Assembly: GCF_947503415.1 (NCBI RefSeq)
Contig: NZ_CANNDS010000001.1
Coordinates: forward strand, 248,001-312,000
Length of the DNA: 64,000 nucleotides
Direction of reading: 5' to 3'
Source of the DNA: an uncultured Tateyamaria sp.
GTDB lineage: Bacteria; Pseudomonadota; Alphaproteobacteria; Rhodobacterales; Rhodobacteraceae
A program made the translations under genes and the position numbers. The first letter of the stretch is position 1, and every line of letters starts with the position of its first letter. This document shows positions 24,582 to 33,873 of this stretch, piece by piece. Under the pieces are notes generated by a model. The model was not told where the DNA came from, made no database searches, and saw only the letters and a list, made by a program, of their open reading frames with translations.

Positions 24582-26981
24582 ATGACCCGGCTGCCCATTG
24601 ATGACATCCTGCCAGACCTTATGGACGCCTTGCGCGACCAAGGCCGGGCCGTGCTGCAAGCGCCGCCGGGCGCGGGCAAGACGACGCGCGTACCGCTTGC
24701 CATGCTGGACGCGGGCCTGACCAAGGGCCGCATTCTGATGCTGGAGCCGCGACGGCTCGCCGCGCGAGCGGCAGCAGATCGGATGGCCGCCACCTTGGGC
24801 GAAAAGACGGGCACCACCGTCGGCTACCGCATCCGCGGCGACAGCTCGGTCAGCAAATCGACAAGGATCGAAGTCGTCACCGAAGGTATCCTGACCCGTA
24901 TGCTTCAGGATGCACCGGACCTGCCCGGTGTGGGGGCGGTCATCTTCGATGAATTCCATGAACGCTCCCTCAACGCAGACCTTGGCCTCGCCCTCTGCCT
25001 CGAAGTGGCCGAGGCGCTGCGCGACGACCTGATCCTGCTTGCCATGTCCGCCACGCTTGACGCAGGCCCAGTGTCCGAAGTGATGAACGCGCCTATCCTC
25101 ACTTCGGAAGGCAAGAGTTTTGCGGTGACACCGCATTGGTTGGAGGCCCCGATGCCAAAGACCGTGCGATTTGAGACAGCAATGGCCGATCTGATCCGCA
25201 CCGCATGTGCTGCGAACCCGGGCAGTCTTTTGGCCTTTCTCCCCGGCGAAGGTGAAATCCGGCGCACCGCCGCGCTTTTGTCTGATCTGCCGAATGTGCA
25301 GCCTTTGTTTGGGGCAATGGACTTCAAGGCGCAGCGCGCCGCCGTGTCACCGTCCAAGCATCGAAAGATTGTGCTTGCCACATCCATTGCCGAGACGTCC
25401 CTGACCATTCCTGACATCCGGATCGTTGTTGACGGCGGGCGCGCGCGCCGGGCTCGGTTTGACCCGTCATCAGGCATGTCGCGCCTGATCACTGAAAAGG
25501 TCACCAAAGCGGAGGCGACGCAACGCGCGGGGCGTGCGGGACGCGTTGCCACAGGTATCGCCTACAAACTGTGGACCAAGGGAGAGGACGGCGCTCTCGC
25601 GGCCTTTCCGCCACCAGAGATCACCGCAGGCGACTTGGCCAGCTTCGCGCTGGAACTGGCAATCTGGGGCGGAACAGAAAACGAACTGAAATTCGTCACG
25701 CCTCCGCATGAAGGGCGCCTCGCCGAAGCGCGAAGTGTGCTGCAAATGCTTGGCGCGCTTGATGCGCAGAACCGCATTACGGATCACGGGCGGTTGCTGG
25801 CCCGGCAACCCTTGCATCCAAGGCTCGCGCATATGCTGGTCGCGGCGGGCCGTCAGGCGGGCCTTCTAACCGCTCTCCTTGCGGATCGCGACCCGTTGCG
25901 GAACCGGGGCACGGATCTGTCACTGCGGTTGCGCGCGCTCCGGACGCCGGGTGACTTTGGCGACAACGTCAACCGAAGCGCCGTGGCGCGGATCAAGGAC
26001 GAAGCCAAACGGCTCGCCGCCAAACAACAAAACGGCCCCCAACTCAGCCCCGCCGCCATGGCCGCGCTCGCCTACCCCGACCGCATCGGCCTGCGACGGG
26101 CTGGCGATGCACCCCGCTATGTTCTGTCGGGCGGGAAAGGGGCTGTTATGCCAGACGGCGATGCGCTGGCCGGGCAGCGCCTGATCGTGGCAACCGACCT
26201 CGACGGCAACCCGCGTGAAGCACGGATCAGACAGGCGGCGGCTTTGGCACTGTCCGAATTGGAGGAGCTGTTCTCTGATCAGATTACGTGGGCCGACACG
26301 TGCACATGGTCAAAACGTGACCGAGCGGTTCTTACCCGCAGCCAACGTCGCTTTGGCGCCTTGGTGCTGGACGACAAACCATGGCACGACGCGCCCGAAG
26401 AGGCGATCGCCACTGCGATGTTGGACGGTGTGCGGCAGTTGGGTCTTGCACCCTCCAAAGCCGCTCAGCGTCTGATGGCGCGGTCCGCTCTGATGGGCGA
26501 TGACTTTGCAGACCTGAGCGAAGAGACATTGTTGAACACAATAGAAACGTGGCTCTTGCCGCATCTCTCGGGTGTGAAGACGTCCGCAGATTGGAAAGCC
26601 TTCGACATCCTGCCAGCCCTGCAGGCGCATCTGGGATGGGACAACATGCAACGTTTGGATCGTGCCGTTCCGGGGCACTTCCAGACCCCGCTTGGACGCC
26701 GTGTGCCGATCGACTACGATGGGGCGGTGCCGGGCATCTCGGTACGGTTGCAAGAGATGTTCGGCGTAAAAAAGCACCCGTTGGTTGGTACAGTGCCGTT
26801 GCAGGTCACGCTGCTTTCACCGGCACGGCGACCCGTGCAGGTGACTTCGGACTTGCCGGGCTTCTGGGCGAACTCCTATGCCGATGTGCGCAAAGACATG
26901 CGCGGGCAATACCCCAAGCATCCCTGGCCCGAAGATCCCACACAGGCTGATCCAACGCTGCGCGCCAAACCGCGACGGTAG
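24582..26981 (+). CDS. hrpB: ATP-dependent helicase HrpB
   Basis: A 799-residue DEAH-family RNA helicase: APPGAGKTTRVPLAML (motif I), FDEFHERS (motif II), AMSATLDAGP (III), QRAGRAGRVATG (VI), then the HrpB-specific C-terminal domain near 500-799. The ATG at 24582 begins MTRLPIDDILPDL, the usual HrpB start, although the frame is open upstream. It converges on gnd with a 10-base gap. Confidence 0.93.
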   Translation: MTRLPIDDILPDLMDALRDQGRAVLQAPPGAGKTTRVPLAMLDAGLTKGRILMLEPRRLAARAAADRMAATLGEKTGTTVGYRIRGDSSVSKSTRIEVVTEGILTRMLQDAPDLPGVGAVIFDEFHERSLNADLGLALCLEVAEALRDDLILLAMSATLDAGPVSEVMNAPILTSEGKSFAVTPHWLEAPMPKTVRFETAMADLIRTACAANPGSLLAFLPGEGEIRRTAALLSDLPNVQPLFGAMDFKAQRAAVSPSKHRKIVLATSIAETSLTIPDIRIVVDGGRARRARFDPSSGMSRLITEKVTKAEATQRAGRAGRVATGIAYKLWTKGEDGALAAFPPPEITAGDLASFALELAIWGGTENELKFVTPPHEGRLAEARSVLQMLGALDAQNRITDHGRLLARQPLHPRLAHMLVAAGRQAGLLTALLADRDPLRNRGTDLSLRLRALRTPGDFGDNVNRSAVARIKDEAKRLAAKQQNGPQLSPAAMAALAYPDRIGLRRAGDAPRYVLSGGKGAVMPDGDALAGQRLIVATDLDGNPREARIRQAAALALSELEELFSDQITWADTCTWSKRDRAVLTRSQRRFGALVLDDKPWHDAPEEAIATAMLDGVRQLGLAPSKAAQRLMARSALMGDDFADLSEETLLNTIETWLLPHLSGVKTSADWKAFDILPALQAHLGWDNMQRLDRAVPGHFQTPLGRRVPIDYDGAVPGISVRLQEMFGVKKHPLVGTVPLQVTLLSPARRPVQVTSDLPGFWANSYADVRKDMRGQYPKHPWPEDPTQADPTLRAKPRR

Positions 26982-26991
26982 AACACAGCTC

Positions 26992-28383
26992 TCACCACGA
27001 TCCGTGGTGGGTGCCCGACGCATCAATCCGTTCAAACCCATGTGCACCGAAAAAGTCGCGCAATCCCTGGATCATGTTGGCCGTTCCGCGTGCCTGCCCC
27101 ATGCTGTCATGCCAGGCAAGTGCCGCAGCCAGTGCGGGAACCGGCTGGCCTGCCAGTGTTGCCGAAGCCACAACGCGCCGCAAAGACTGTATCGCGGACG
27201 TCAAACGATCCCGAATTGCCGGGGCAAAGATCATATGATCGTGGGGCATTTCTTTGCGAAACGCGTCAGAGAAATCATCTAGCAACGCAGACCGAATGAT
27301 ACATCCGGCCCGCCAAATTTCGGCGATGCGCGCCATATCGAGGTCCCAGCCAAAGGCCTCCGACGCCGTTGTCATCACCCGAAACCCCTGCGCGTGAGAA
27401 ATGATGCGCCCTGCCAGCATCGCGGCTTCCAGATCTGCTACGGTTGGCGCATCTGTTGGTTGTCCCTTGTCGAGCACCTCTTCACCATACCGGCGCGCCT
27501 CCAATTCCGACGACCAGCCACGGGCACCGACAGCCGCCTCTATTGCCGACGCGGACTGGCCAAGTTTCAAGGCTTCGATCACTGTCCACCGCCCCGTCCC
27601 CTTTTGTCCGGCAGCGTCCTTGATCAAATCCACCATCGGTTTCTCCGACGCCTCGTCCGTCGCGGTCAGAACCTTCGCCGCAATCTCCGTCAGATACGAG
27701 TGCAATGCGCCTTCGTCCCAACGTGCAAACATTGCGCCAATGTCCGCGGGCGCCCGCTTGGCCATGTCGCGCTGGATGCCATAGATTTCGGCAATCATCT
27801 GCATGTCTGCATATTCGATGCCGTTGTGCACGGTCTTCACAAAATGACCCGCGCCATCGGGACCGACATGGGCGACACAAGGGTCCGTCTCGAACTTGGC
27901 TGCGATCGCTTCAGCCATAGGCCGGAATTGCGCCCAGGAGTGATCGGATCCACCAACCATCATGGACGGACCGTGACGCGCGCCCTCGGCACCGCCGGAC
28001 ACACCCATACCGACGAAGTGCACACCTGTCCCGTTCAGGCGGTCATTGCGCGCGCGTGTGGCGTTGAAGTCCGCATTGCCGCCATCTATGATTGTGTCGC
28101 CATCGCTCAGAAGTGGCACAACGGTGTCGATCATGGCGTCCATCGGCGCACCTGACGGGATCATGAAAAGGATGGTACGCGGAGCCTTGATCGCCTCCAC
28201 AAAGTCCGCAAGTTCGGCAAATCCACGAACGTCCCCGGCAAGACCATCCGCTTCCGTCAGAAAGGGATCGATCCAATCCGGCTCCCGGTTCGACACCGCA
28301 ACAGAAAATCCATTCTCGGCAAAATTGAGAGCCAACGCGCTGCCCATCGTCCCCAGACCGTACACTCCGATGTCTGCCGACAT
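26992..28383 (-). CDS. gnd: 6-phosphogluconate dehydrogenase (decarboxylating)
   Basis: A 463-residue NADP-type enzyme of the oxidative pentose phosphate pathway: gluconate-6-phosphate to ribulose-5-phosphate plus CO2. Features: GLGTMGSALALNFAENGFSV (Rossmann, NADP), VGMGVSGGAEGARHGPSMM (substrate site), FVKTVHNGIEYADMQMIAE (catalytic Lys), and the C-terminal SGTHHGSW. The ATG at 28383 has AAGGGG upstream. Confidence 0.95.
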   Translation of the reverse strand: MSADIGVYGLGTMGSALALNFAENGFSVAVSNREPDWIDPFLTEADGLAGDVRGFAELADFVEAIKAPRTILFMIPSGAPMDAMIDTVVPLLSDGDTIIDGGNADFNATRARNDRLNGTGVHFVGMGVSGGAEGARHGPSMMVGGSDHSWAQFRPMAEAIAAKFETDPCVAHVGPDGAGHFVKTVHNGIEYADMQMIAEIYGIQRDMAKRAPADIGAMFARWDEGALHSYLTEIAAKVLTATDEASEKPMVDLIKDAAGQKGTGRWTVIEALKLGQSASAIEAAVGARGWSSELEARRYGEEVLDKGQPTDAPTVADLEAAMLAGRIISHAQGFRVMTTASEAFGWDLDMARIAEIWRAGCIIRSALLDDFSDAFRKEMPHDHMIFAPAIRDRLTSAIQSLRRVVASATLAGQPVPALAAALAWHDSMGQARGTANMIQGLRDFFGAHGFERIDASGTHHGSW

Positions 28384-28441
28384 GCGCATCCCCTTATCTC
28401 GCTGCACGGCGACCATAGGGCCGGTGGACGGACGCGCAAGG

Positions 28442-29425
28442 CTATTGCCGGATGTCGCCAGGCGAAAGACCGGGTGACCCGTTTCCCGCAGCCTCGGCCT
28501 CTCGGATCAGGGCGCGCATCCGGGTGTTGAGCGGAGCCTGTCGACCATGCCGTTCTGCCAGCGCAATGATTGCGCCTTGCAGCGCATCGATCTCTGTTCT
28601 CCGGCCACGTTTCAGGTCGTCCCACATCGACGACCGGGCCTGTGCGTCGATCATCAACATCTGCGCGGCGATCCGGCGAAACAGTGGTGTGGGAAGGCGC
28701 AGGATATGAGGGATCAGGCGCGGTGGTGCTGCCGTGGTCTTTGCCGGCACAATCCCTGCCGCCGCCATGACACGCAATGCTTCAGCCATTTGGTCCGCCA
28801 TCAGTCGGCGCCACGCCCGATCCTGCAGCTGTGTCAGCAACGGCATATCCGCCAGCGCATTGATCGCGTTTCCAAGGTTGATAAGCAGCTTACCCCATTG
28901 GACCGCCTCGATATTGTCGACTTGTTCCCAGACCAGAGTCGGCGTGCCAAAATCAGGCAATGGCCCTGCCTCCACCAATATATTGCCGGAGGTCGCGCGG
29001 TGAAAATGTGCATCCGCCTCGGGCACCACATTGAAAGGCACCATCGCGGCACGCACATCCGCCGCGGGCAAAGCCGCGCGCAAAACGGCTGCATTCTCGA
29101 CCCCGTTTTGCAGGCTGATGACCTGGGCTGTCGGGGCATGCGTCGCGATTTCCTGTGCCATGGCTTGCGTGTCACCGGACTTCACGCAGACCAGGATCAC
29201 ATCGGCATCCGAAAACGCCTGCTCGGCCGCCTCAACCATTTGAGAAGCCCTGACAATCGTTTCATTGCCGTCAAAATCAGTCAGCCGCAGCCCGTCTTTG
29301 GCACACGCATCGACAACGCGGGGCCGCGCCAAGAAGCGCACATCGTGCCCGGCATCCGCCAGCAAGCCACCGACATAGCACCCTATGCTGCCCGCCCCCG
29401 CCACTGCAATGCGCGTATCCACCAT
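28442..29425 (-). CDS. panE: ketopantoate reductase (2-dehydropantoate 2-reductase)
   Basis: A 327-residue NADPH-dependent reductase of pantothenate synthesis, PanE/ApbA family. GAGSIGCYVGGLLADAGHDV is the nucleotide-binding loop, CVKSGDT and SLQNGVENA follow, and the catalytic Lys is in WGKLLINLGNAINAL. The C-terminal helical domain has RGRRTEIDALQGAI. The start at 29425 lies 4 bases after the argF stop, so it belongs to the argD-argF unit. Some family members act on other 2-oxo acids, so the pantoate role is likely but not certain. Confidence 0.85.
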   Translation of the reverse strand: MVDTRIAVAGAGSIGCYVGGLLADAGHDVRFLARPRVVDACAKDGLRLTDFDGNETIVRASQMVEAAEQAFSDADVILVCVKSGDTQAMAQEIATHAPTAQVISLQNGVENAAVLRAALPAADVRAAMVPFNVVPEADAHFHRATSGNILVEAGPLPDFGTPTLVWEQVDNIEAVQWGKLLINLGNAINALADMPLLTQLQDRAWRRLMADQMAEALRVMAAAGIVPAKTTAAPPRLIPHILRLPTPLFRRIAAQMLMIDAQARSSMWDDLKRGRRTEIDALQGAIIALAERHGRQAPLNTRMRALIREAEAAGNGSPGLSPGDIRQ

Positions 29426-29429
29426 CAGA

Positions 29430-30335
29430 TCAGACGCCGAGACACCAGCGCATGACAGCCTTTTGCGCGTGCAGTCGGTTTTCCGCCTCATCAAAGATGA
29501 CGGAATGCGGGCCGTCCATGATCTCGGATGTCGCCTCATCGTCGCGGTGGGCGGGCAGGCAATGCATGAACAGGCTGTCTTCCTTGGCCTTCGACATCAG
29601 GTCGGAATTCACCTGATAGCCACGTAGCTGGTTGTGCCGCCGTTCCCGCGCGGATTGCGGATCATGCATGCTGACCCACGTGTCAGTGACAACCAGGTCC
29701 GCGCCTTCGACCGCTTTGTGCGGATCGCGCTCCGTGGTGTATAGCCCGTCAAGCGCACGCTCAGGATCCAGCGGTTCCGGCCCGGTAAAGACCAGATCAA
29801 ATTCGAACTGTTTGGCCGCGTGGGCAAAGCTCGCAAAGACGTTGTTTCCGTCACCCGACCACACGACCTTTTTCCCTTTGATCGGGCCGCGATGCTCTTC
29901 AAAGGTCATGACATCCGCCATGATCTGACACGGATGCGTGCGGTTGGTCAGCCCGTTGATGACCGGGACGGTGGCGTGTTCCGCCATCTCAAGCAACGTT
30001 GCCTCTTCGAAGGTGCGGATCATGATCAGATCCACATAGCGGCTCAGAACACGGGCGGTGTCGGCAATCGTCTCCCCATGGCCCAGTTGCATGTCGCTGC
30101 CCGACAGCACCATGGTCTGACCGCCCAATTGGCGCACACCCACGTCAAAGGACACGCGCGTGCGCGTTGACGGCTTTTCAAAGATCAACGCCACGATGTG
30201 ACCGGCCAGCGGCTGGTCGTCGTCCGGCGTGCCCTTGGGGCGACCTGCACGTGCAGTCTTCATCGCGTGGGCGTTGTCGATGATCTGCCTTAGATCGTCT
30301 TGGTCAGTGGTGTGGATATCTAGGAAATGGGTCAT
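29430..30335 (-). CDS. argF: ornithine carbamoyltransferase
   Basis: A 301-residue anabolic OTCase making citrulline from ornithine and carbamoyl phosphate. Signatures: [16 protein letters not shown] (carbamoyl-phosphate site), [14 protein letters not shown], and [14 protein letters not shown] (ornithine site). The ATG at 30335 gives the standard length. It follows argD by 74 bases, a gap that holds a GC-rich stem-loop. Confidence 0.95.
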   Translation of the reverse strand: MTHFLDIHTTDQDDLRQIIDNAHAMKTARAGRPKGTPDDDQPLAGHIVALIFEKPSTRTRVSFDVGVRQLGGQTMVLSGSDMQLGHGETIADTARVLSRYVDLIMIRTFEEATLLEMAEHATVPVINGLTNRTHPCQIMADVMTFEEHRGPIKGKKVVWSGDGNNVFASFAHAAKQFEFDLVFTGPEPLDPERALDGLYTTERDPHKAVEGADLVVTDTWVSMHDPQSARERRHNQLRGYQVNSDLMSKAKEDSLFMHCLPAHRDDEATSEIMDGPHSVIFDEAENRLHAQKAVMRWCLGV

Positions 30336-30358
30336 GTTTTTACTCTTGGTGGGAAGCA

Positions 30359-30379
30359 CCGGGGGCTGTCTGCCCCCGG
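30359..30379. repeat. GC-rich stem-loop between argD and argF
   Basis: CCGGGGGC-TGTCT-GCCCCCGG, an 8-base perfect stem. It resembles the GGGGGC...GCCCCC element at 33443-33457 and may modulate expression between the two arg genes. Confidence 0.55.
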
Positions 30380-30409
30380 ACCCCAGAGGGTTTTTGAAAC
30401 AGCAAAAGA

Positions 30410-31582
30410 TCAGGCCGACACGGCATGTGCGGCGCTGTCGAGGCGCTTGATGGCTTCGGAAATCTCTTCATCGGTGATGGTCAGCGGCGGCAACAGACGG
30501 ATGGTATTGTCTGCGGCAGGCACGGTGATGACGTCGTTCTCGTAGCCAGCCGCGACCACGTCCCCGCACGGCACTTTGCATTTGATCCCCATCATCAGAC
30601 CCGATCCGCGCACCAGTTCGAATACATCCGGGTGCTCGGCAATCAACCCTTCGAGTTTTTGCCGCAGAAGCCCTGCCTTGCGGTTCACCTCGGCCAGAAA
30701 GGCAGGATCACTTACGATGTCCATGACCGCAGAGCCGACGGCACAGCCAAGCGGATTGCCGCCATAGGTCGACCCGTGTGTGCCCGCCGTCATGCCACTT
30801 GCCGCCTCTTCGGTGGCAAGGACAGCACCGAGGGGAAAGCCGCCGCCAATCCCTTTGGCAACCATCATGATATCCGGTTCGATCCCGGCCCATTCATGCG
30901 CGAAAAGCTTTCCGGTCCGACCGACACCGCACTGCACTTCATCCAGGATCAGCAGGATGCCCTTTTCGTCACACAGATCACGCAATCCCTTGAGGCACTG
31001 ATCCGGCACCGGGATGATGCCGCCCTCCCCCTGTACCGGTTCGATCAGGATCGCCGCCGTGTCGTCTGTGATGGCTGGCGCAATCGCATCGTGATCACCG
31101 AATTCAAGATGTGTGAAACCGGGCAGCAAGGGGCCGAACCCCTTGGTCATCTTTTCTGATCCCGCTGCGGCAATACCGGCAGAGGATCGTCCATGAAAAC
31201 TGCCCGAGAAGGTGATGATATCGACTTTTTCGGGATGGCCTTTTTCGTACCAGTATTTGCGCGCCATCTTGACGGCCAACTCGCACGCCTCTGTTCCGGA
31301 ATTGGTAAAGAACACCGTGTCGGCAAAGCTCGCGTCGACCAGCTTGTCCGCCAACGCCTGTTGCTGCGGAATGTGATACAGGTTGGATGTGTGCCACAGC
31401 GTGTTTGCCTGATCTGTCAGGGCCTGCGTCAGCGCGGGATGGGCATGGCCCAACGCGTTCACCGCAATGCCAGCGCCAAGGTCCAGAAAGCGTCGCCCAT
31501 CCGCCTCGATCAGCCAGGTGCCTTCGCCTTTGACGAAGGTCAGAGGCGCGCGGTTGTAGGTCGGCAGAACGGACGTGATCAT
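30410..31582 (-). CDS. argD: acetylornithine aminotransferase
   Basis: A 390-residue class III PLP transaminase of arginine (and possibly lysine) synthesis. Features: [45 protein letters not shown], and the PLP lysine in [12 protein letters not shown]. The ATG at 31582 is chosen; an ATG 9 bases upstream (MILMITS) is possible. It heads the argD-argF-panE operon. Confidence 0.93.
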   Translation of the reverse strand: MITSVLPTYNRAPLTFVKGEGTWLIEADGRRFLDLGAGIAVNALGHAHPALTQALTDQANTLWHTSNLYHIPQQQALADKLVDASFADTVFFTNSGTEACELAVKMARKYWYEKGHPEKVDIITFSGSFHGRSSAGIAAAGSEKMTKGFGPLLPGFTHLEFGDHDAIAPAITDDTAAILIEPVQGEGGIIPVPDQCLKGLRDLCDEKGILLILDEVQCGVGRTGKLFAHEWAGIEPDIMMVAKGIGGGFPLGAVLATEEAASGMTAGTHGSTYGGNPLGCAVGSAVMDIVSDPAFLAEVNRKAGLLRQKLEGLIAEHPDVFELVRGSGLMMGIKCKVPCGDVVAAGYENDVITVPAADNTIRLLPPLTITDEEISEAIKRLDSAAHAVSA

Positions 31583-31833
31583 AAGGATCATCCTTTTTTG
31601 GAAAGCCCAAAGCGTCAAGGCACGTTGGTGCATGAGGCATCGGGCGGGGTCAACTGATTTGAGAAAGGGGGTGTGCCAAAGGCACGCTATGATCGGGCGC
31701 AGCAATCAGCTGCGTCGCAAGACTCGTCGGAATGGTGCGATCATGATCATGTCGCTGGCTTAGGCCAGAACGCGGGTCTTTGCCAGCGAAAAAGAGGGTT
31801 GTGCATGTCGGCGTCAGAGCGCAGGCAGTGGCC

Positions 31834-32718
31834 ATGTTCGCACCGAAGGCCCAGAACCCCGCGCTGGCAGCGCTCTTGATCGTGATCGCCTGCGCATTCA
31901 TCGCGGCCGCAACGCTTTTCGCAAAGGCACTTGGAACGGACCAGTTCGGTCCTCCGCTTCACCCGTTTCAGATCAGTTTCGGTCGGTTCCTGTTTGCATT
32001 CCTGCTGCTTGCAACAGCCGCTCTTGTGCTGCGGCCCGAACTGCACCGGCCGCGGCTGCTGCTGCACCTTGCGCGGACCACCAGCGGTTGGATCGGGGTG
32101 ACGCTGATGTTTGCGTCCGTTGCCTATATCCCGCTTGCCGACGCAACGGCCATTTCCTTTCTCAATCCCGTCTTCGGCATGATCCTCGCAATCCCCTTGT
32201 TGGGCGAAAAGGTCGGCAAATGGCGCTGGCTGGCCGCCGCGATTGCCTTTGTCGGCGCAATGATCCTACTGCGCCCGACGCCTGCCAGCTTTCAACCTGC
32301 GGCCCTGCTGGCACTAGGTGCCGCCATGGCGCTCGGGTTGGAGCTGAGCTTCATCAAGAAGCTGACCGGGCGCGAAGGACCCTTCACCATCCTGCTGGTC
32401 AACAATGGGCTGGGTTTGTGCATTGCAGGTGTGGCCGTGTCCTTTGTCTGGTCGACACCCACACTGGCGCAATGGGCCCTGCTGGCGGGGATAGGCGGGG
32501 CAATGGCTGCTGCGCAATCATGCTTCGTCAACGCCATGGCGCGCGCCGACGCCAGCTTTGTCGCGCCGTTCAGCTATGGCACCCTGATCTTTGCCGCCGC
32601 CTACGATATCATCTTTTACAAGGTTGTTCCCGACGCCATCACGGTCCTGGGTGCGAGCATCATTATTGCCGGAGCCTTGCTTTTGGCGTGGCGCGAAGCA
32701 CGTCGTGTGGCACCATAA
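31834..32718 (+). CDS. DMT-family (EamA) membrane transporter
   Basis: A 294-residue protein with about ten hydrophobic helices in two homologous halves, the EamA pattern (GEKVGKWRWLAAAIAFVGAMI ends the first repeat). It likely exports a metabolite; the substrate is unknown. The ATG 31834 follows an in-frame GTG 6 bases earlier that could also serve. Confidence 0.85.
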   Translation: MFAPKAQNPALAALLIVIACAFIAAATLFAKALGTDQFGPPLHPFQISFGRFLFAFLLLATAALVLRPELHRPRLLLHLARTTSGWIGVTLMFASVAYIPLADATAISFLNPVFGMILAIPLLGEKVGKWRWLAAAIAFVGAMILLRPTPASFQPAALLALGAAMALGLELSFIKKLTGREGPFTILLVNNGLGLCIAGVAVSFVWSTPTLAQWALLAGIGGAMAAAQSCFVNAMARADASFVAPFSYGTLIFAAAYDIIFYKVVPDAITVLGASIIIAGALLLAWREARRVAP

Positions 32719-32733
32719 GCTTCAGGTGGTCCC

Positions 32734-32761
32734 TTGTAACTTCGGCCCGTGTGATTAGAAT
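32734..32761 (+). promoter_or_regulatory. promoter of gcrA
   Basis: TTGTAA (32734-32739) and TAGAAT (32756-32761), 16 bases apart. The predicted start near 32768 would give a leader of about 65 bases that contains the stem-loop at 32791-32815. Confidence 0.45.
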
Positions 32762-32790
32762 AGGGCGCTGACACTGAAGTAAGACACAAG

Positions 32791-32815
32791 GCGGCCCCGT
32801 GAGAGGCCGCTTTTT
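32791..32815 (+). terminator. intrinsic terminator, possibly an attenuator in the gcrA leader
   Basis: GCGGCC-CCGTGAGA-GGCCGC followed by TTTTT, ending 18 bases before the gcrA ATG. It may simply end the transporter transcript, but it lies downstream of the only visible gcrA promoter. Confidence 0.8.
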
Positions 32816-32833
32816 AGATCGGAAAGCCTGCTG

Positions 32834-33409
32834 ATGTCCTGGACCGACGAACGCGTTGAACTGCTGAAGAAAATGTGGGGCGAAGGCCAGTCTGCCAGCC
32901 AGATCGCCAAGGAACTGGGCGGCGTGACCCGCAATGCGGTCATTGGCAAGGTGCACCGCCTGGGCCTGTCAAACCGTGCAGGTGGTGGATCAAGCGCCAG
33001 CACGGCCAAGGCAGATGCCAAGCCCAAGCCAGCCCCCAAGGCAAAGGCCGAACCCAAACCGCAGCCCAAGACGGAACCTGCGGTGAAACCGGTTGCCGCG
33101 CCAGAGACAAAAACCGCGCTGCCCGCGCGCAAGCAGATCATTCCGGCAGGCCAACCCCTGCCGCCGCAACCATCTGCCAACGAGATCAGCCCGGAGGCGC
33201 TTGCCAAGGTCAACGAGGTCGAGAAGAAGGCCAAGAAGATCGGCCTGATGGAATTGACCGAGCGGACCTGCAAATGGCCCGTGGGTGATCCCGCGACCGA
33301 CAATTTCTGGTTCTGCGGCCTGCCCGTGCAACAGGGCAAGCCCTATTGCGAGGCCCATGTCGGTGTGGCCTTCCAGCCTATGTCGTCACGTCGCGACCGC
33401 CGCCGCTGA
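32834..33409 (+). CDS. gcrA: cell-cycle regulator GcrA
   Basis: A 191-residue alphaproteobacterial sigma-70 cofactor that activates promoters at methylated GANTC sites. The N-terminus is diagnostic (MSWTDERVELLKKMW, then GVTRNAVIGKVHRLGLSNR). A long Lys/Ala/Pro linker (about 55-115) leads to the C-terminal domain with CKWPVGD and FCGLP...YCEAH cysteines that contacts RNA polymerase. No GANTC site is seen just upstream. Confidence 0.95.
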   Translation: MSWTDERVELLKKMWGEGQSASQIAKELGGVTRNAVIGKVHRLGLSNRAGGGSSASTAKADAKPKPAPKAKAEPKPQPKTEPAVKPVAAPETKTALPARKQIIPAGQPLPPQPSANEISPEALAKVNEVEKKAKKIGLMELTERTCKWPVGDPATDNFWFCGLPVQQGKPYCEAHVGVAFQPMSSRRDRRR

Positions 33410-33442
33410 TCCAAAGGCCGCGTGCCGCGATATCATGTTTCA

Positions 33443-33496
33443 GGGGGCTTTGCCCCCGCGCTGCGCGCTCCCCCATGGTATTTTCAGTCAGAAGAA
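33443..33496. repeat. dispersed GC-hairpin element at the cueR end
   Basis: GGGGGC-TTT-GCCCCC (33443-33457) followed by a GCGC-rich run and TATTTTCAGTCAGAAGAAG. I recall very similar blocks in many Rhodobacterales intergenic regions. The last codons and stop of cueR fall inside it. Confidence 0.55.
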
Positions 33497-33873
33497 GACA
33501 GGCTTTTCAGAATTGGACAGTCGGGCCGGTCATCTCCGGCGCATGTTTTGACCAGATTTCCCAGCGTGTCCCGCATGGCCGACAGATCCACGATCTTTGC
33601 CTCAATGGCCGTCAGATGCTTTTGGGCAATGTTGCGCACATCCGCGCTTGCCCTGTCTCTGTCTTCCCACAGAGCCAGCAAGGACCGGCAGTCTTCCACC
33701 GAAAAGCCAAGCGCACGGGCGCGGGCCAGAAAGGTGAGCTGATGGATGTGCGTATCGGAAAAGCTGCGATATCCGTTCGCACCCCGGTCGGGTGAAATGA
33801 GCCCGATGTCTTCGTAGTACCGGATGGTCTTGGACGGCAGGTTTGTGGCCTCCGCCGCTTGCGAGATGTTCAC
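33484..33873 (-). CDS. cueR: copper-responsive MerR-family regulator CueR
   Basis: A 129-residue MerR protein: MNISQAAEATNLPSKTIRYY (helix-turn-helix), GYRSF wing, dimer helix, and the Cu(I)-binding cysteines in CAGDDRPDCP (residues 111 and 119). Its ATG overlaps the copper ATPase stop (ATGA), so it is co-transcribed with the pump it should activate. The C-terminal SLSSSD lies in a dispersed repeat. Confidence 0.92.
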   Translation of the reverse strand: MNISQAAEATNLPSKTIRYYEDIGLISPDRGANGYRSFSDTHIHQLTFLARARALGFSVEDCRSLLALWEDRDRASADVRNIAQKHLTAIEAKIVDLSAMRDTLGNLVKTCAGDDRPDCPILKSLSSSD

